From positions 34,693-98,692 of IMG/VR virus record IMGVR_UViG_3300030616_000020: DNA of 64,000 bases, one strand, 5' to 3'. Numbering within the stretch: position 1 is the stretch's first letter; each line of letters opens with the position of its first letter. This DNA comes from a virus. Positions 32,329 through 40,467 of the stretch are shown here, piece by piece. The notes under the pieces were generated by a model. It saw only the letters and a list, made by a program, of their open reading frames with translations. It made no database searches and was not told the DNA's origin. A program made the position numbers and the translations under genes.

Positions 32329-32370
32329 AAAAAGGAGAGAAGATCAGCACCTTGTACCGTCTCCTCTCCC
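32329..32370 (-). terminator. Rho-independent terminator
   Basis: GGGAGAG/TCTCTCC form the base of a hairpin on the minus strand, followed by TTTTTG. It follows the 32391-32639 gene. Confidence 0.7.
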
Positions 32371-32390
32371 AAACCAGCGTTTGTTGAACG

Positions 32391-32639
32391 CTATTCGTCT
32401 TCCTCAGGGAATAGTTTATCCCAACATTCTCCACAAATGCCGGTTTTGATCAGTTCCCTTTCGGCAGCATCCAGATAATTGAATGCAACCTGAAGATGTT
32501 TTCCTTTTTTCCAATCTACATAATCTCGCATATCTATTTTTAGAGTATGCAATGTATGACATTCTACACATACAATAGGTAGTGGTGTGAGTATCTTACC
32601 CTTAGTTAGGGTTTCTCGCATGTTTTCTGGTGATTCCAT
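32391..32639 (-). CDS. Small zinc-ribbon-like protein
   Basis: 82 residues with CVEC (about 24-27) and CGEC (about 68-71), likely a zinc site, and an acidic C-terminus. Overlaps the preceding membrane-protein gene. Function unknown. Confidence 0.6.
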   Translation of the reverse strand: MESPENMRETLTKGKILTPLPIVCVECHTLHTLKIDMRDYVDWKKGKHLQVAFNYLDAAERELIKTGICGECWDKLFPEEDE

Positions 32640-32937
32640 AACGCTTGTTAAATTGTTCTTGTGTAACTGAGTCTATAGGTATGTTGAGGTTAAATGCAAC
32701 CTCAGCAACAAATTCTCGATTCTCAGGATTTGCAATGTGATCTTTCCAAAGAACACCGTCAATGCAAGGAAGTTTCTCTTCTTCATGTTTTTCAACATGA
32801 ATATATTCAGGATAATCTGGCAGATGATTATGCATTGCAACTTTGATTGCGCCACGAATAATCATGACGCAACCAATTGCAATGAGTAAACCAGTAAATC
32901 CTCTATTGATCTTATCTCCGAGAGTTCTACGTTCCAT
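32602..32937 (-). CDS. Small single-pass membrane protein
   Basis: 111 residues: short N-terminus, one transmembrane helix (GLLIAIGCVMIIRGAIKVA), then a soluble domain with a single Cys. Starts one base inside the upstream stop (TAATG). Function unknown. Confidence 0.6.
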   Translation of the reverse strand: MERRTLGDKINRGFTGLLIAIGCVMIIRGAIKVAMHNHLPDYPEYIHVEKHEEEKLPCIDGVLWKDHIANPENREFVAEVAFNLNIPIDSVTQEQFNKRYGITRKHARNPN

Positions 32938-33395
32938 TATGTAGTAATTTCATGGTCCTCTTCAAAGAGATCGTCCGGAAGTGAGTTTACAATGTGTATA
33001 CGCTTGTATTCATCGTGTGTACCTTTTGGAAAGGTATTCACATAGGAATCCAGAGCCATAATCTTCTCACGGACAATTTCACGTTTCACCTTGGATTTCA
33101 GGTACAACTGAGCTAACATGAGCTTATGGACAACGTTTTGTTCAACGCAGTGGTTCAGATGCTCACTCATTTGCTTTTCAGAGAGTGTACCGGCAAATAT
33201 CTCTCTTGCATGGTCAACCATTGTAGAGAGCATTGCAATATTGTACATAATACGGTTGTCATCGGAACTTTCAAATGAACTGTTACGGATTTTGGTGTCT
33301 CCAATTTCGTTAATGGTATCATCCAATTCCAATTCTTGCTTTTTAAGCTTTGCGATCTTACGCATTGCTTTGTCAAATGTCATTTCTTTTGCCAT
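32937..33395 (-). CDS. Hypothetical helical protein
   Basis: 152 residues, charged and helical (MAKEMTFDKAMRKIAKLKKQELELDD...). No family recognised. Preceded by a terminator and a non-coding leader of about 160 bases. Confidence 0.6.
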   Translation of the reverse strand: MAKEMTFDKAMRKIAKLKKQELELDDTINEIGDTKIRNSSFESSDDNRIMYNIAMLSTMVDHAREIFAGTLSEKQMSEHLNHCVEQNVVHKLMLAQLYLKSKVKREIVREKIMALDSYVNTFPKGTHDEYKRIHIVNSLPDDLFEEDHEITT

Positions 33396-33556
33396 GATTT
33401 TAAATGTTGATTTGTAATGTAAAAGCTATATTAGTTAAGATTTATTCGATTGTGATAAAGTCTATAAAGTGCTTGATAAACGGGGTTGAGTATAGTCACC
33501 TGATCATGAGCTACTTACAGCTATTGCAATGTCATTGTATCTATAACTGTCACTAT

Positions 33557-33599
33557 AAAAACACCTGTCCAAGCTGCGACAGCAGCCTGGATCAGGTGT
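33557..33599 (-). terminator. Rho-independent terminator
   Basis: A long stem (ACACCTG..CCA.GCTGC with its partner strand) on the minus strand followed by TTTTTA, directly after the first leftward gene (33607-33909). Confidence 0.85.
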
Positions 33600-33606
33600 A
33601 ACAGGA

Positions 33607-33909
33607 TTAGAACTGAGGACTTAAGCCAACCTCAGCCAGCTTTTGAATCTCATAGTCCCTCACATCAAAGAAGTCGATTAAGGGTTTGTTCACATAAGCA
33701 CCGTCCTCAGTGAATTCGACAGACCAGCCTTTCTTACTGGTTTTCATGAGGTCTAGCCCATCAGCAGGATACCACTTACATACAGGCTTACCAGCAAGCG
33801 GATGTTTTTCGGGGAAGCTCACATCCAAAACGAACATGATTCCAGCTTCACCGTTTTTGTTTCGCTTGCTGACCTCATTAATAACATTACCTTTAACTAC
33901 ATTTGCCAT
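33607..33909 (-). CDS. First leftward early gene, hypothetical
   Basis: 100 residues, beta-rich with some basic residues (MANVVKGNVINEVSKRNKNG...). It is the first gene read leftward from the divergent switch and is closed by a strong terminator, so it is probably expressed early and in quantity. Function unknown; a regulator or anti-host protein is possible but unsupported. Confidence 0.6.
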   Translation of the reverse strand: MANVVKGNVINEVSKRNKNGEAGIMFVLDVSFPEKHPLAGKPVCKWYPADGLDLMKTSKKGWSVEFTEDGAYVNKPLIDFFDVRDYEIQKLAEVGLSPQF

Positions 33910-34112
33910 GATTTCTAGTATTTAATTAACAAAAAACGTTTACCAAATTAAGAGCCGGGTACAACCCAAACTCTCAAAAATTAGTGGGGGTTATTGTGAA
34001 ATAGTCCACTCTTTCGAGTCCCTATAAAAATTCTAAAAATGGAAAAGGGTCCACGCTTTCGTTATGACCCGACTAAAAATTTTTTCCAAAAAAAATATTG
34101 TAACTTGCATTC
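33910..34112. promoter_or_regulatory. Divergent control region with an imperfect direct repeat
   Basis: About 200 AT-rich bases separate the leftward and rightward gene blocks. TCCACTCTTTCGAGTCCC (from 34010) and TCCACGCTTTCGTTATGACCC (from 34050) form an imperfect repeat, each followed by a run ending in AAAAATT. The second copy contains a GGGTC...GACCC hairpin. Candidate operator or origin elements. TAACTTGC, close to the Bacteroidetes -7 box, lies just before the ATG at 34113. Confidence 0.45.
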
Positions 34113-34565
34113 ATGCAGATTAAAAAGCCGAACCTTAAAGAGGTTGTCACTTATCTTACAACACTCTCTACGCTGCTTATGCTGGTCTTTGGAGTTTCTC
34201 TTACAAAGACGATAGGTGGATTTAAGGCTGTATTTCAAGCACCGGCAGAAATAGAAAAACTCTTCAAGTCAGACAGTGTATTTCAAGTCTTTCTTAAAGA
34301 GTCTGCTCACCATCATGAAATGGTGTGGGAGATGTTCAGGGTTATGACAGATGATGATGATACCCTAGAGTGGTACTATGTAACAGAAGAAGGCGCAGCG
34401 TTTGACGTGGATATACGCTCTACTGCGGAGGATGTCGAGTTTGCGTTTGTTTATCGGACGAACGAAATATTCCCTGTGTTTATCTCGACTGCCGACAACC
34501 GTAAGTATATTGTGAGGCATAACGGTGAGAATAAGGAGTACATGACGTATCTGTATAAGAGGTAA
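34113..34565 (+). CDS. Membrane-anchored hypothetical protein
   Basis: 150 residues. One transmembrane helix at about 13-33 (YLTTLSTLLMLVFGVSLTKT), followed by a soluble domain with an acidic core (MTDDDDTLEWYYVTEEG) and a strand-rich end. It is the first rightward gene. No family recognised. Confidence 0.65.
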   Translation: MQIKKPNLKEVVTYLTTLSTLLMLVFGVSLTKTIGGFKAVFQAPAEIEKLFKSDSVFQVFLKESAHHHEMVWEMFRVMTDDDDTLEWYYVTEEGAAFDVDIRSTAEDVEFAFVYRTNEIFPVFISTADNRKYIVRHNGENKEYMTYLYKR

Positions 34566-34571
34566 TAGAAC

Positions 34572-34640
34572 ATGAGAGAGGGTATTTTTGCTTTTTATAA
34601 GAAAAAGAAAGAAGCAAAGAAAAAGAACAGGCGTGGGTAA
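34572..34640 (+). CDS. Very small basic ORF
   Basis: 22 residues, ending in a lysine-rich stretch (YKKKKEAKKKNRRG). It follows the preceding gene by six bases. Translation is uncertain. The remaining 34641-34828 holds only the promoter below. Confidence 0.3.
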   Translation: MREGIFAFYKKKKEAKKKNRRG

Positions 34641-34759
34641 TTCCGTGTGATAGTGATCTGACGAAGTTAGATATTATTTTTTAAAGAATCAAGTCCCTAC
34701 CTATCCTAGTGATGAAGCGATCTTCCTGCTTTCTTCTATTGTCTCAGGTTTCATGAGCG

Positions 34760-34791
34760 TTTGATGCAGGTATGATTATTTTGTACATTTG
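34760..34791 (+). promoter_or_regulatory. Bacteroidetes-type promoter
   Basis: TTTG (34760-34763), a 20-base spacer and TACATTTG (34784-34791) match the Bacteroidetes -33 TTTG / -7 TAnnTTTG consensus. It reads into the gene at 34829. Confidence 0.75.
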
Positions 34792-34828
34792 ATGAGAAAT
34801 ATTACCCTAGACATAAAAATTTAAAGAT

Positions 34829-35323
34829 ATGGCAGATTTACCTCCCGTGTTTAAGAATGTCAACTATCCCTACAAAGATCAGCATGATACGTTTATAGCA
34901 AGAGGGTATCATTTGAACTTGCTAAGAGAAGCGATAGTAGAAAGACAAACTGGAATAAGCCTTCCCACACCTCTTCCTTGGGGTCAAACTACTGACATAG
35001 TACTTGGTCCGTCTGAAGAGATAGATGCTTGTACTATAAACTACAAAGCTACTTTTCCGAATTCTTCTCCGATTGGTGCGCAGTATGATGAGACAGGAAC
35101 CCTTGAGGTTAATAACTCTTCTGAACACGCAAACAAACCAGCACTTAGCTGGACAAGAGAGTGTACCAATCATGGACAGGGATTTTCCGGAACTACCAGC
35201 GTTGGTATCAGTTTTCTGATAAGTGTAGTAGGTGGCAATCTGATTATGCGACTTACTAACAATGGATCAACCAATATGCAATTTGTTTATAACATCGTAA
35301 AAACTTTGAAACATGCTGACTAA
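34829..35323 (+). CDS. Putative structural/tail protein
   Basis: 164 residues. Polar, beta-rich sequence without membrane segments (LPWGQTTDIVLGPSEEIDACTINYKATFPNSSP). Overlaps the start of the fibre-like gene that follows. A virion role is inferred from composition and position. Confidence 0.5.
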   Translation: MADLPPVFKNVNYPYKDQHDTFIARGYHLNLLREAIVERQTGISLPTPLPWGQTTDIVLGPSEEIDACTINYKATFPNSSPIGAQYDETGTLEVNNSSEHANKPALSWTRECTNHGQGFSGTTSVGISFLISVVGGNLIMRLTNNGSTNMQFVYNIVKTLKHAD

Positions 35324-36944
35324 AAGAGTAGTTCACGGAGGGATGGAAATCCTTGATGGTGACATCATTGTACAAGGTCTATACGGTATTTATACTGGTG
35401 GAGATTCTTCGATTGGTGGTACGTTTCAGGCTGTCGGTGCTTCAAGGTTCTTCAGTACGGTTCAGATAGATGACAAGATCACTCAAACCGCAGGTGGAAT
35501 TGAGTTGAATGACAATAGCAGTCAACTAACGTATTCTGATGACATATTTCGTATAAAATTAGGTGCAGTAGGTAATGAGAATTATATGCGTTTCACTGAT
35601 ACTGATGGACTTGCACTTACTGGAAATAATCCAAGATTAGGATTAAATAATGCGAATCCTACTGTTATGATGGATGTAATTCCGTTGAATGCTGAACCTG
35701 TATTTTTTAGAACAAGAAGTGCGCAGGTTAATAATAATTTTGATCTGATAATGCGCCATAACAATACTCAACCTGCTTATGAAATAGGTCTTACATTTGA
35801 AACAAATCCGAATACCACTGCTGTTATGGAATCTGGAATAGTGTTTCATCGTGGTGGTGGAGGTGGATTTGGAAGTTATGTTGGTATAGTTGTAGGTCTT
35901 GAAGAATGGTTCAGAATCGACACAAGCGGTATAGTCAATGTTGGAAGGTCACATGCTTCTAATGCAGATTGGCATCTCTATGTTAATAATCAAAGTCGTG
36001 ATTATGGGCAAGTTGCAAGATTCTATTCTCCACAATCATATACAGCTATAATCGAGGTTGCATCCAGAACAAATTATGATGCAGCAATACAATTTACAGA
36101 AAGTTCTACTCCCAAGTGGATGATTGGTAGTGATGAGTCTGGTACTTCATTTAATATTCAGCAGAACCCTAGCGGTACACCCGGAGCAGCAGCATTCACT
36201 GCTTTTGATAAAATGAGGATGAGAGCTAATTATACTGAGTTCAATACTCCAACAGGTCAGTTTCAAACATTATATGTTAATTCTCTTGATAGGGGTTCGA
36301 GTATAATGATAAAAGCTGGTGCAGGATATGATTCGTATATAGCTTTCAGAGAGAGTAATACTACTGAAGGTTTGGTAGGATACGATTCGTCCACAGGTAG
36401 AGTTAAGCTTACATCAGGAAGTAATTTTACAACTACAGGTGCTATTGAGATAGATGCTTCTAATGAAGTATATCTCTCAGCTCTTGCAGGATCAGGAACT
36501 CAGTTAATTGGTGTAGACACTACAGGAAAGATAATCTTAGACCCCGGTGATTATCATGAAACAGATGTGAATGTAAGTAATTCTCCTGTAAACCTTGTCT
36601 TTAACCGTTCAATTACTAGCAATTTTGATTATATGAATTGCTATTATGAGAACAGTACTTTTTTTGGAAGTTACAGGCATACTTATAATGTTGATCTTGA
36701 TGGTATTGAGTCTCAGGGAAAAACAAAACAAGTTACAATTTATGCAAGACTCAGGATGAGTGGTATCAGTACCGCTAACATAACTCTAAATATTAGATCG
36801 AATTCAAACAATACTATTGCATCCTATGCAACAAGTAATGGTCTAGGTTCTGATCGAAGTGAATATGTAGCTTTCATCCTATATTGGGATACAAGTTACT
36901 GGTATCTGATAAGTATGTATGAAAGTATTGACAGAGCTATTTAA
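35313..36944 (+). CDS. Tail-fibre-like protein
   Basis: 543 residues, rich in Gly, Ser, Asn and Thr with repeated short beta units (GGIELNDNSSQLTYSDDIF, NPRLGLNNANPTVMMDV, TPTGQFQTLYVNSLDRGSSI), typical of trimeric fibres. The last 120 residues differ (VNLVFNRSITSNFDYMNCYY...) and may be a receptor-binding tip. It is far from the other fibre genes at 55-64 kb and sits next to the early/late switch. A promoter and terminator lie at its end. Confidence 0.65.
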   Translation: MLTKRVVHGGMEILDGDIIVQGLYGIYTGGDSSIGGTFQAVGASRFFSTVQIDDKITQTAGGIELNDNSSQLTYSDDIFRIKLGAVGNENYMRFTDTDGLALTGNNPRLGLNNANPTVMMDVIPLNAEPVFFRTRSAQVNNNFDLIMRHNNTQPAYEIGLTFETNPNTTAVMESGIVFHRGGGGGFGSYVGIVVGLEEWFRIDTSGIVNVGRSHASNADWHLYVNNQSRDYGQVARFYSPQSYTAIIEVASRTNYDAAIQFTESSTPKWMIGSDESGTSFNIQQNPSGTPGAAAFTAFDKMRMRANYTEFNTPTGQFQTLYVNSLDRGSSIMIKAGAGYDSYIAFRESNTTEGLVGYDSSTGRVKLTSGSNFTTTGAIEIDASNEVYLSALAGSGTQLIGVDTTGKIILDPGDYHETDVNVSNSPVNLVFNRSITSNFDYMNCYYENSTFFGSYRHTYNVDLDGIESQGKTKQVTIYARLRMSGISTANITLNIRSNSNNTIASYATSNGLGSDRSEYVAFILYWDTSYWYLISMYESIDRAI

Positions 36945-36959
36945 AAAGTTGTATATTTG
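36928..36959 (+). promoter_or_regulatory. Bacteroidetes-type promoter at the end of the fibre gene
   Basis: TTG (36928-36930), 21 bases, then TATATTTG (36952-36959), an exact TAnnTTTG box. A terminator follows within 75 bases, so the pair could make a small RNA. Confidence 0.55.
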
Positions 36960-37001
36960 AACTGAACTTCTTGCTTGTCACAATCGAGTTTTCTCATGAT
37001 G

Positions 37002-37031
37002 AAAGCCTCTCTGTTCTAGAGGGGCTTTTTT
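37002..37031 (+). terminator. Rho-independent terminator
   Basis: AAAGCCTCTC-TGTTCTA-GAGGGGCTTTTTT: an 8-10 bp stem with a T run on the plus strand. Confidence 0.85.
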
Positions 37032-37048
37032 CGTATAATATTTTTTCA

Positions 37049-37056
37049 TAACTTTG
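37049..37056 (+). promoter_or_regulatory. Bacteroidetes -7 box for the packaging/capsid gene block
   Basis: TAACTTTG matches TAnnTTTG; a T-rich stretch lies about 20 bases upstream in place of a clear TTTG. It is 18 bases before the ATG at 37074. Confidence 0.5.
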
Positions 37057-37073
37057 ACCTAACATTAAATGTT

Positions 37074-37427
37074 ATGGATAAAGTATTTCGTTTAATCAGT
37101 ATTCTCGATGAGCCTGTTGTAGTTAAGCTTATTTACCTTGACAGGCTTGTAAGATTCTATTCCAAGTTCCTCTCTACTTGGAGGACTGCTGGTGTTACCA
37201 GTGATGGAAAGGAAGTGCGTGTAAGGTTTATGATCACCAGTAAATATGGGTTTGAGAACTTTACTGAGCGTGTATTTCCTATTGAGGATATTGATAAGAG
37301 GATTGACTCTTACAAACGAAAGATTGCTACTGAGTTCAGAAAGCGTCACGAAAATCCTCGTATTCAAAGGAGTAAGGAAATATATAAATGGAAAAAATAC
37401 ATTGACGATGCCAAGATTCAAATGTAA
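37074..37427 (+). CDS. Hypothetical basic protein
   Basis: 117 residues, basic, beta then helix (DKRIDSYKRKIATEFRKRHENPRIQRSKEI). First gene of the rightward packaging block; overlaps the next gene. No family recognised. Confidence 0.6.
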   Translation: MDKVFRLISILDEPVVVKLIYLDRLVRFYSKFLSTWRTAGVTSDGKEVRVRFMITSKYGFENFTERVFPIEDIDKRIDSYKRKIATEFRKRHENPRIQRSKEIYKWKKYIDDAKIQM

Positions 37428-37662
37428 TGATCCAGAATGCGAATGTTATGGTATTGAAGAGTTAATACCTCATGTTAGGTTTATATGGAACGACAAGACG
37501 ATGCGACTTGAAGCTGAAGAAGCTAACTGCTCAAAATGTGGTAGGCAACGGGAGGTGGTAAAGGAAAGCGGAAACATTGTCGTTCCTTATTTTAAGGCAG
37601 AGAATGCCAAGAACTATCAGAACAAAACGATAAGTAAGAATCCAAATAAGTTTAACTATTAA
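37408..37662 (+). CDS. Small zinc-binding protein
   Basis: 84 residues from ATG 37408 (MPRFKCNDPECECYGIEE). Cys pairs CNDPECEC and CSKCG are spaced like a zinc ribbon. Basic Lys/Asn-rich C-terminus. Similar small zinc proteins occur upstream of terminase genes in phages, but its role is unknown. Confidence 0.6.
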   Translation: MPRFKCNDPECECYGIEELIPHVRFIWNDKTMRLEAEEANCSKCGRQREVVKESGNIVVPYFKAENAKNYQNKTISKNPNKFNY

Positions 37663-37672
37663 AAGGCTAAAA

Positions 37673-38062
37673 ATGAGCGAGGAAGCAAAGATGACTCCCG
37701 ATCAGCAAGCTAAGGCTGAAAAGGAATTTCGTAAAAGGCAAGCAATGGACCTTGCTGACTACAAAAAGCGTTTACGTGAAGGTAACGATCTGAAGAAGCT
37801 TCAGGTTGAAGAACTTGAACTTAACATTCGTTATTATCATGCGAAACGTGAGTGGTTTGATCTTCGAGAGAAGCTCGAACAACTCGACAACGAAGAACAG
37901 GAAGTGTTGGCACAAGAAGCAGCCAAACGAAAGCAAGAGGTTGAAAACCTTAGAAAAGAGGCAGCTAAGAAGAAGAAGGAAGTGGCGAAGAAGATTCCTG
38001 CACCTGAACAGGAAAAGCCCAAAATCATTATCCCTGAGCAGGGACAACCACGGGCTAAGTAA
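37673..38062 (+). CDS. Coiled-coil protein
   Basis: 129 residues, almost wholly charged helix with heptad-like Leu/Ala spacing, and a Pro-rich end (IPAPEQEKPKIIIPEQGQP). Possibly a scaffold or chaperone. No family recognised. Confidence 0.6.
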   Translation: MSEEAKMTPDQQAKAEKEFRKRQAMDLADYKKRLREGNDLKKLQVEELELNIRYYHAKREWFDLREKLEQLDNEEQEVLAQEAAKRKQEVENLRKEAAKKKKEVAKKIPAPEQEKPKIIIPEQGQPRAK

Positions 38063-38082
38063 AATGTCGTACCTTTACTGAA

Positions 38083-38478
38083 ATGGGTGAGGTGATAAAA
38101 ATAAAGAATAGAGGCAACGAGATGATTGATCAGATCAAACTCTTGATCCAAAAATCATTTCCTCCTGCCCTTGGTATCTCTGTTAGTTACTTTGAAGGTG
38201 AAGACAAAGATACTAGCAGAAAGTACCTTGTCTTTAAAATGTCATCACCTGCTTTCAAGGTACTTTATCAGAAATCGAGAAGGCTAGGAGAAGGGGAGGC
38301 TTTTTTCGATATTGAATCTGATTTTGTAGGTTCCGTTCTTTCAGATTTCATTGTACTTGGTACAACATTTCTAACAAATAATGTTATGATCAAGATGATG
38401 AGTCAGAAAGAAGAATCTGATAATATCTTGAAACGCCCGTTCAGTAAGGGACGATTGAATAAGATCAATCTGAACTGA
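38083..38478 (+). CDS. Hypothetical protein
   Basis: 131 residues, alpha/beta (MIDQIKLLIQKSFPPALGISVSYF...) with a basic C-terminus. Ends one base over the start of the next gene. No family recognised. Confidence 0.6.
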   Translation: MGEVIKIKNRGNEMIDQIKLLIQKSFPPALGISVSYFEGEDKDTSRKYLVFKMSSPAFKVLYQKSRRLGEGEAFFDIESDFVGSVLSDFIVLGTTFLTNNVMIKMMSQKEESDNILKRPFSKGRLNKINLN

Positions 38479-38885
38479 TGCTGAAATTTGATATTGTTAC
38501 TGAACCGGAGAAATATTTTCACCAGTTAATCGAGGTGTTGAGGGTATTTGCTCCATTTGACACGTTGAGAAAGAGGGAGAGAGATGTCTTTGGTGCATTG
38601 CTCTATCAACTTCATCTCATCGAAGAAAGAAATGAGCCACCTGAGAAACTGTTCGATTATCGTGTAAAAGAAGAAATTGCTTCTTCGGTGGGAATCTCTA
38701 AAGCGAATCTGTACAATATATATAAGGAACTCAGACAACATAATCTTCTTACTAAAAATGAAGTTAATCCTAAGTACAAGTTCAAATATCTCCAACATAA
38801 GGAAATTACCTTTAAGTTCAGGGGAAACTCCATTATTCCTGAAGGTATACCAAGTAACGCCACAGGAAAAGCAGAGGGCAATTGA
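38478..38885 (+). CDS. Helix-turn-helix (winged-helix) protein
   Basis: 135 residues. The segment VKEEIASSVGISKANLYNIYKELRQHNLLTKNEVNPKYKF is a good helix-turn-helix with wing. A DNA-binding regulator or packaging factor of the late block is likely. HTH proteins at this position occur in crAss-like phages. Confidence 0.65.
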   Translation: MLKFDIVTEPEKYFHQLIEVLRVFAPFDTLRKRERDVFGALLYQLHLIEERNEPPEKLFDYRVKEEIASSVGISKANLYNIYKELRQHNLLTKNEVNPKYKFKYLQHKEITFKFRGNSIIPEGIPSNATGKAEGN

Positions 38886-38889
38886 AAAT

Positions 38890-39132
38890 ATGGAGGATAT
38901 TGCTGAAAGATACCTATCTAAAGATAAGAAAGGTGTCAGAAGGTATATTATTCAATCTGAGGGTAACAGATTATATTTTGCGCTTATCGAAACTTCTACA
39001 GGTGCGAAAGTCAAAAAGATCGAAGAAACTGAAAGTAAAGTCTCTGCTCTTGACGAAGATGTAGATAAGTTGTTAGATGCCGAACATGAAAAAAGTTTGG
39101 ATCAATATATTGCGGATCAGGAAGGTCAGTAA
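38890..39132 (+). CDS. Small hypothetical protein
   Basis: 80 residues from ATG 38890 (MEDIAERYLSKDKKGVRRY); the upstream frame has no good start. Acidic helical C-terminus. Ends one base into the IHF-like gene. Confidence 0.6.
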   Translation: MEDIAERYLSKDKKGVRRYIIQSEGNRLYFALIETSTGAKVKKIEETESKVSALDEDVDKLLDAEHEKSLDQYIADQEGQ

Positions 39133-39440
39133 TGAGAAGTAGCAGAACAAGAGCTATTATTAGGAAGATCGCAGAAGAAGAGAATCTCAGTATAAAGCAG
39201 ATCGACGATATCGTCTACTCCTTTTTCAGATTCACTTCTAAACGAATGAAAGAAGGCGACAAGGCGACATATACTTTCAAGGATACCAGATTATTTAAGT
39301 TTGGAACCTTCAAAGTGAAGCCGGGAAGAAAAAACCAGCTTAGAAGAAGAGATGAAAAACTTAATGACTATTCAAAACGGAGTTCTGACAATCTCTCCGG
39401 AAGCAGTGATGATCAAAGAGTTCAAGAAAATCTGGACTAG
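39132..39440 (+). CDS. IHF/HU-like DNA-binding protein
   Basis: 102 residues. The pattern of N-terminal helices (IIRKIAEEENLSIKQIDDIVYSFFRFTSKRMKEGDKATYTFKD) followed by FKFGTFKVKPGRKN matches the IHF-subunit-like protein of the crAss-like structural block: the GTF...K.GR step corresponds to the HU/IHF beta arm. It may bend DNA for packaging or be a virion protein. It overlaps the next gene by 89 bases. Confidence 0.75.
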   Translation: MRSSRTRAIIRKIAEEENLSIKQIDDIVYSFFRFTSKRMKEGDKATYTFKDTRLFKFGTFKVKPGRKNQLRRRDEKLNDYSKRSSDNLSGSSDDQRVQENLD

Positions 39441-39900
39441 AGATCGTTCTAATAAGAAAGAAAAGGCACTTAGGGAACTTGCATATATTTATCACATTGC
39501 TGATTATCAGTCGATTTACAGAAATTTCCATATTGATGTGAGAGACTCTAAGATTAAACTTGACCTTTTTGACGACAGGCAGTGGGACGCTGATAAAGAA
39601 GTACTGGCTGCGATTGAGAAATATAAGGAACTACAGACCACGCTTTCAATGCAACTACTTGATGATGTGGAGCTTGGTCTGACAAAACTCAGAGATTATT
39701 TCCGTGATGTTGATTTTGATGAGGATGAGAATGGTGTAGCTGCAAAGAATTTCATAAATAATGTGAAAGCTATGGGTGATGTTGTCAAAGGAATCAAATC
39801 TCTACGAGATGAAGTTGAAAAAGAACTGACAGATATGATGCAGCTCAGAGGAGGTTCAACAATTTCTAAACGTGAATTACCACCTGATAGAAGAGGTTAA
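39352..39900 (+). CDS. Hypothetical protein upstream of terminase, possible small terminase
   Basis: 182 residues from ATG 39352 (a second ATG at 39364). Helical and acidic, with FDEDENGVAAKNFINNVKAMGDVVKGIKSLRDEVEKEL. Size, composition and position two genes upstream of TerL would suit a small terminase subunit, but no helix-turn-helix is evident. Confidence 0.5.
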   Translation: MKNLMTIQNGVLTISPEAVMIKEFKKIWTRDRSNKKEKALRELAYIYHIADYQSIYRNFHIDVRDSKIKLDLFDDRQWDADKEVLAAIEKYKELQTTLSMQLLDDVELGLTKLRDYFRDVDFDEDENGVAAKNFINNVKAMGDVVKGIKSLRDEVEKELTDMMQLRGGSTISKRELPPDRRG

Positions 39901-39911
39901 AATAATTTGAT

Positions 39912-40319
39912 ATGTCAGAATTTAAAATTTTCAGTTTACTCCTAATAGTTCTTGTTATATGGGACGCAACAGGAGATGCATTACGTGCAAAAGGAAAACA
40001 AATTCCTCATCATCTACTTGAGTCAGTGAGCGTTGCACTCTGGCTTTTCTTGCTTGTAGCACTCGATAGAGAGTGGTTGAAATGGCATGACCGATTGATT
40101 GTTATGTACATTACTATTAGAATTGCTATCTTTGATGTAATATTTAATGTTATAAAGGGTAATAAATGGTCTTATGTGGGTGAAAGTTCGATCTACGGAA
40201 AACTGCTTTCGTGGTTTTCACTCAAGGTAAAAGAACCGGGACATCTAATATGGGTTATTAGAGTCATTGCCCTGATCTGGTGGGTTACATGGTTTTGGAC
40301 AGATGGCGGATTCAGATAA
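39912..40319 (+). CDS. Multi-pass membrane protein
   Basis: 135 residues with three to four hydrophobic helices (IFSLLLIVLVIW, VSVALWLFLLVAL, LIVMYITIRIAIFDVIF, IWVIRVIALIWWVTWFW). Function unknown; a membrane protein between packaging genes is unusual. Confidence 0.65.
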   Translation: MSEFKIFSLLLIVLVIWDATGDALRAKGKQIPHHLLESVSVALWLFLLVALDREWLKWHDRLIVMYITIRIAIFDVIFNVIKGNKWSYVGESSIYGKLLSWFSLKVKEPGHLIWVIRVIALIWWVTWFWTDGGFR

Positions 40320-40467
40320 TAGAGAAAGAGAGCTACTTGAAGAAATTGCCATACGAAGAAATCAACTCCGACAGATCAACAGGGAGTTGAGTGACTTGAT
40401 AAAAGAGTATGAGCGATATCGTAGTAGCAAAACCGTGGGGGAAAGAGGTTCCGAACCCGATTCGTAA
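40303..40467 (+). CDS. Small coiled-coil ORF
   Basis: 54 residues, one long charged helix (NRERELLEEIAIRRNQLRQI...). It fills the gap between the membrane protein and terminase and overlaps both. Probably translated, function unknown. Confidence 0.5.
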   Translation: MADSDNRERELLEEIAIRRNQLRQINRELSDLIKEYERYRSSKTVGERGSEPDS

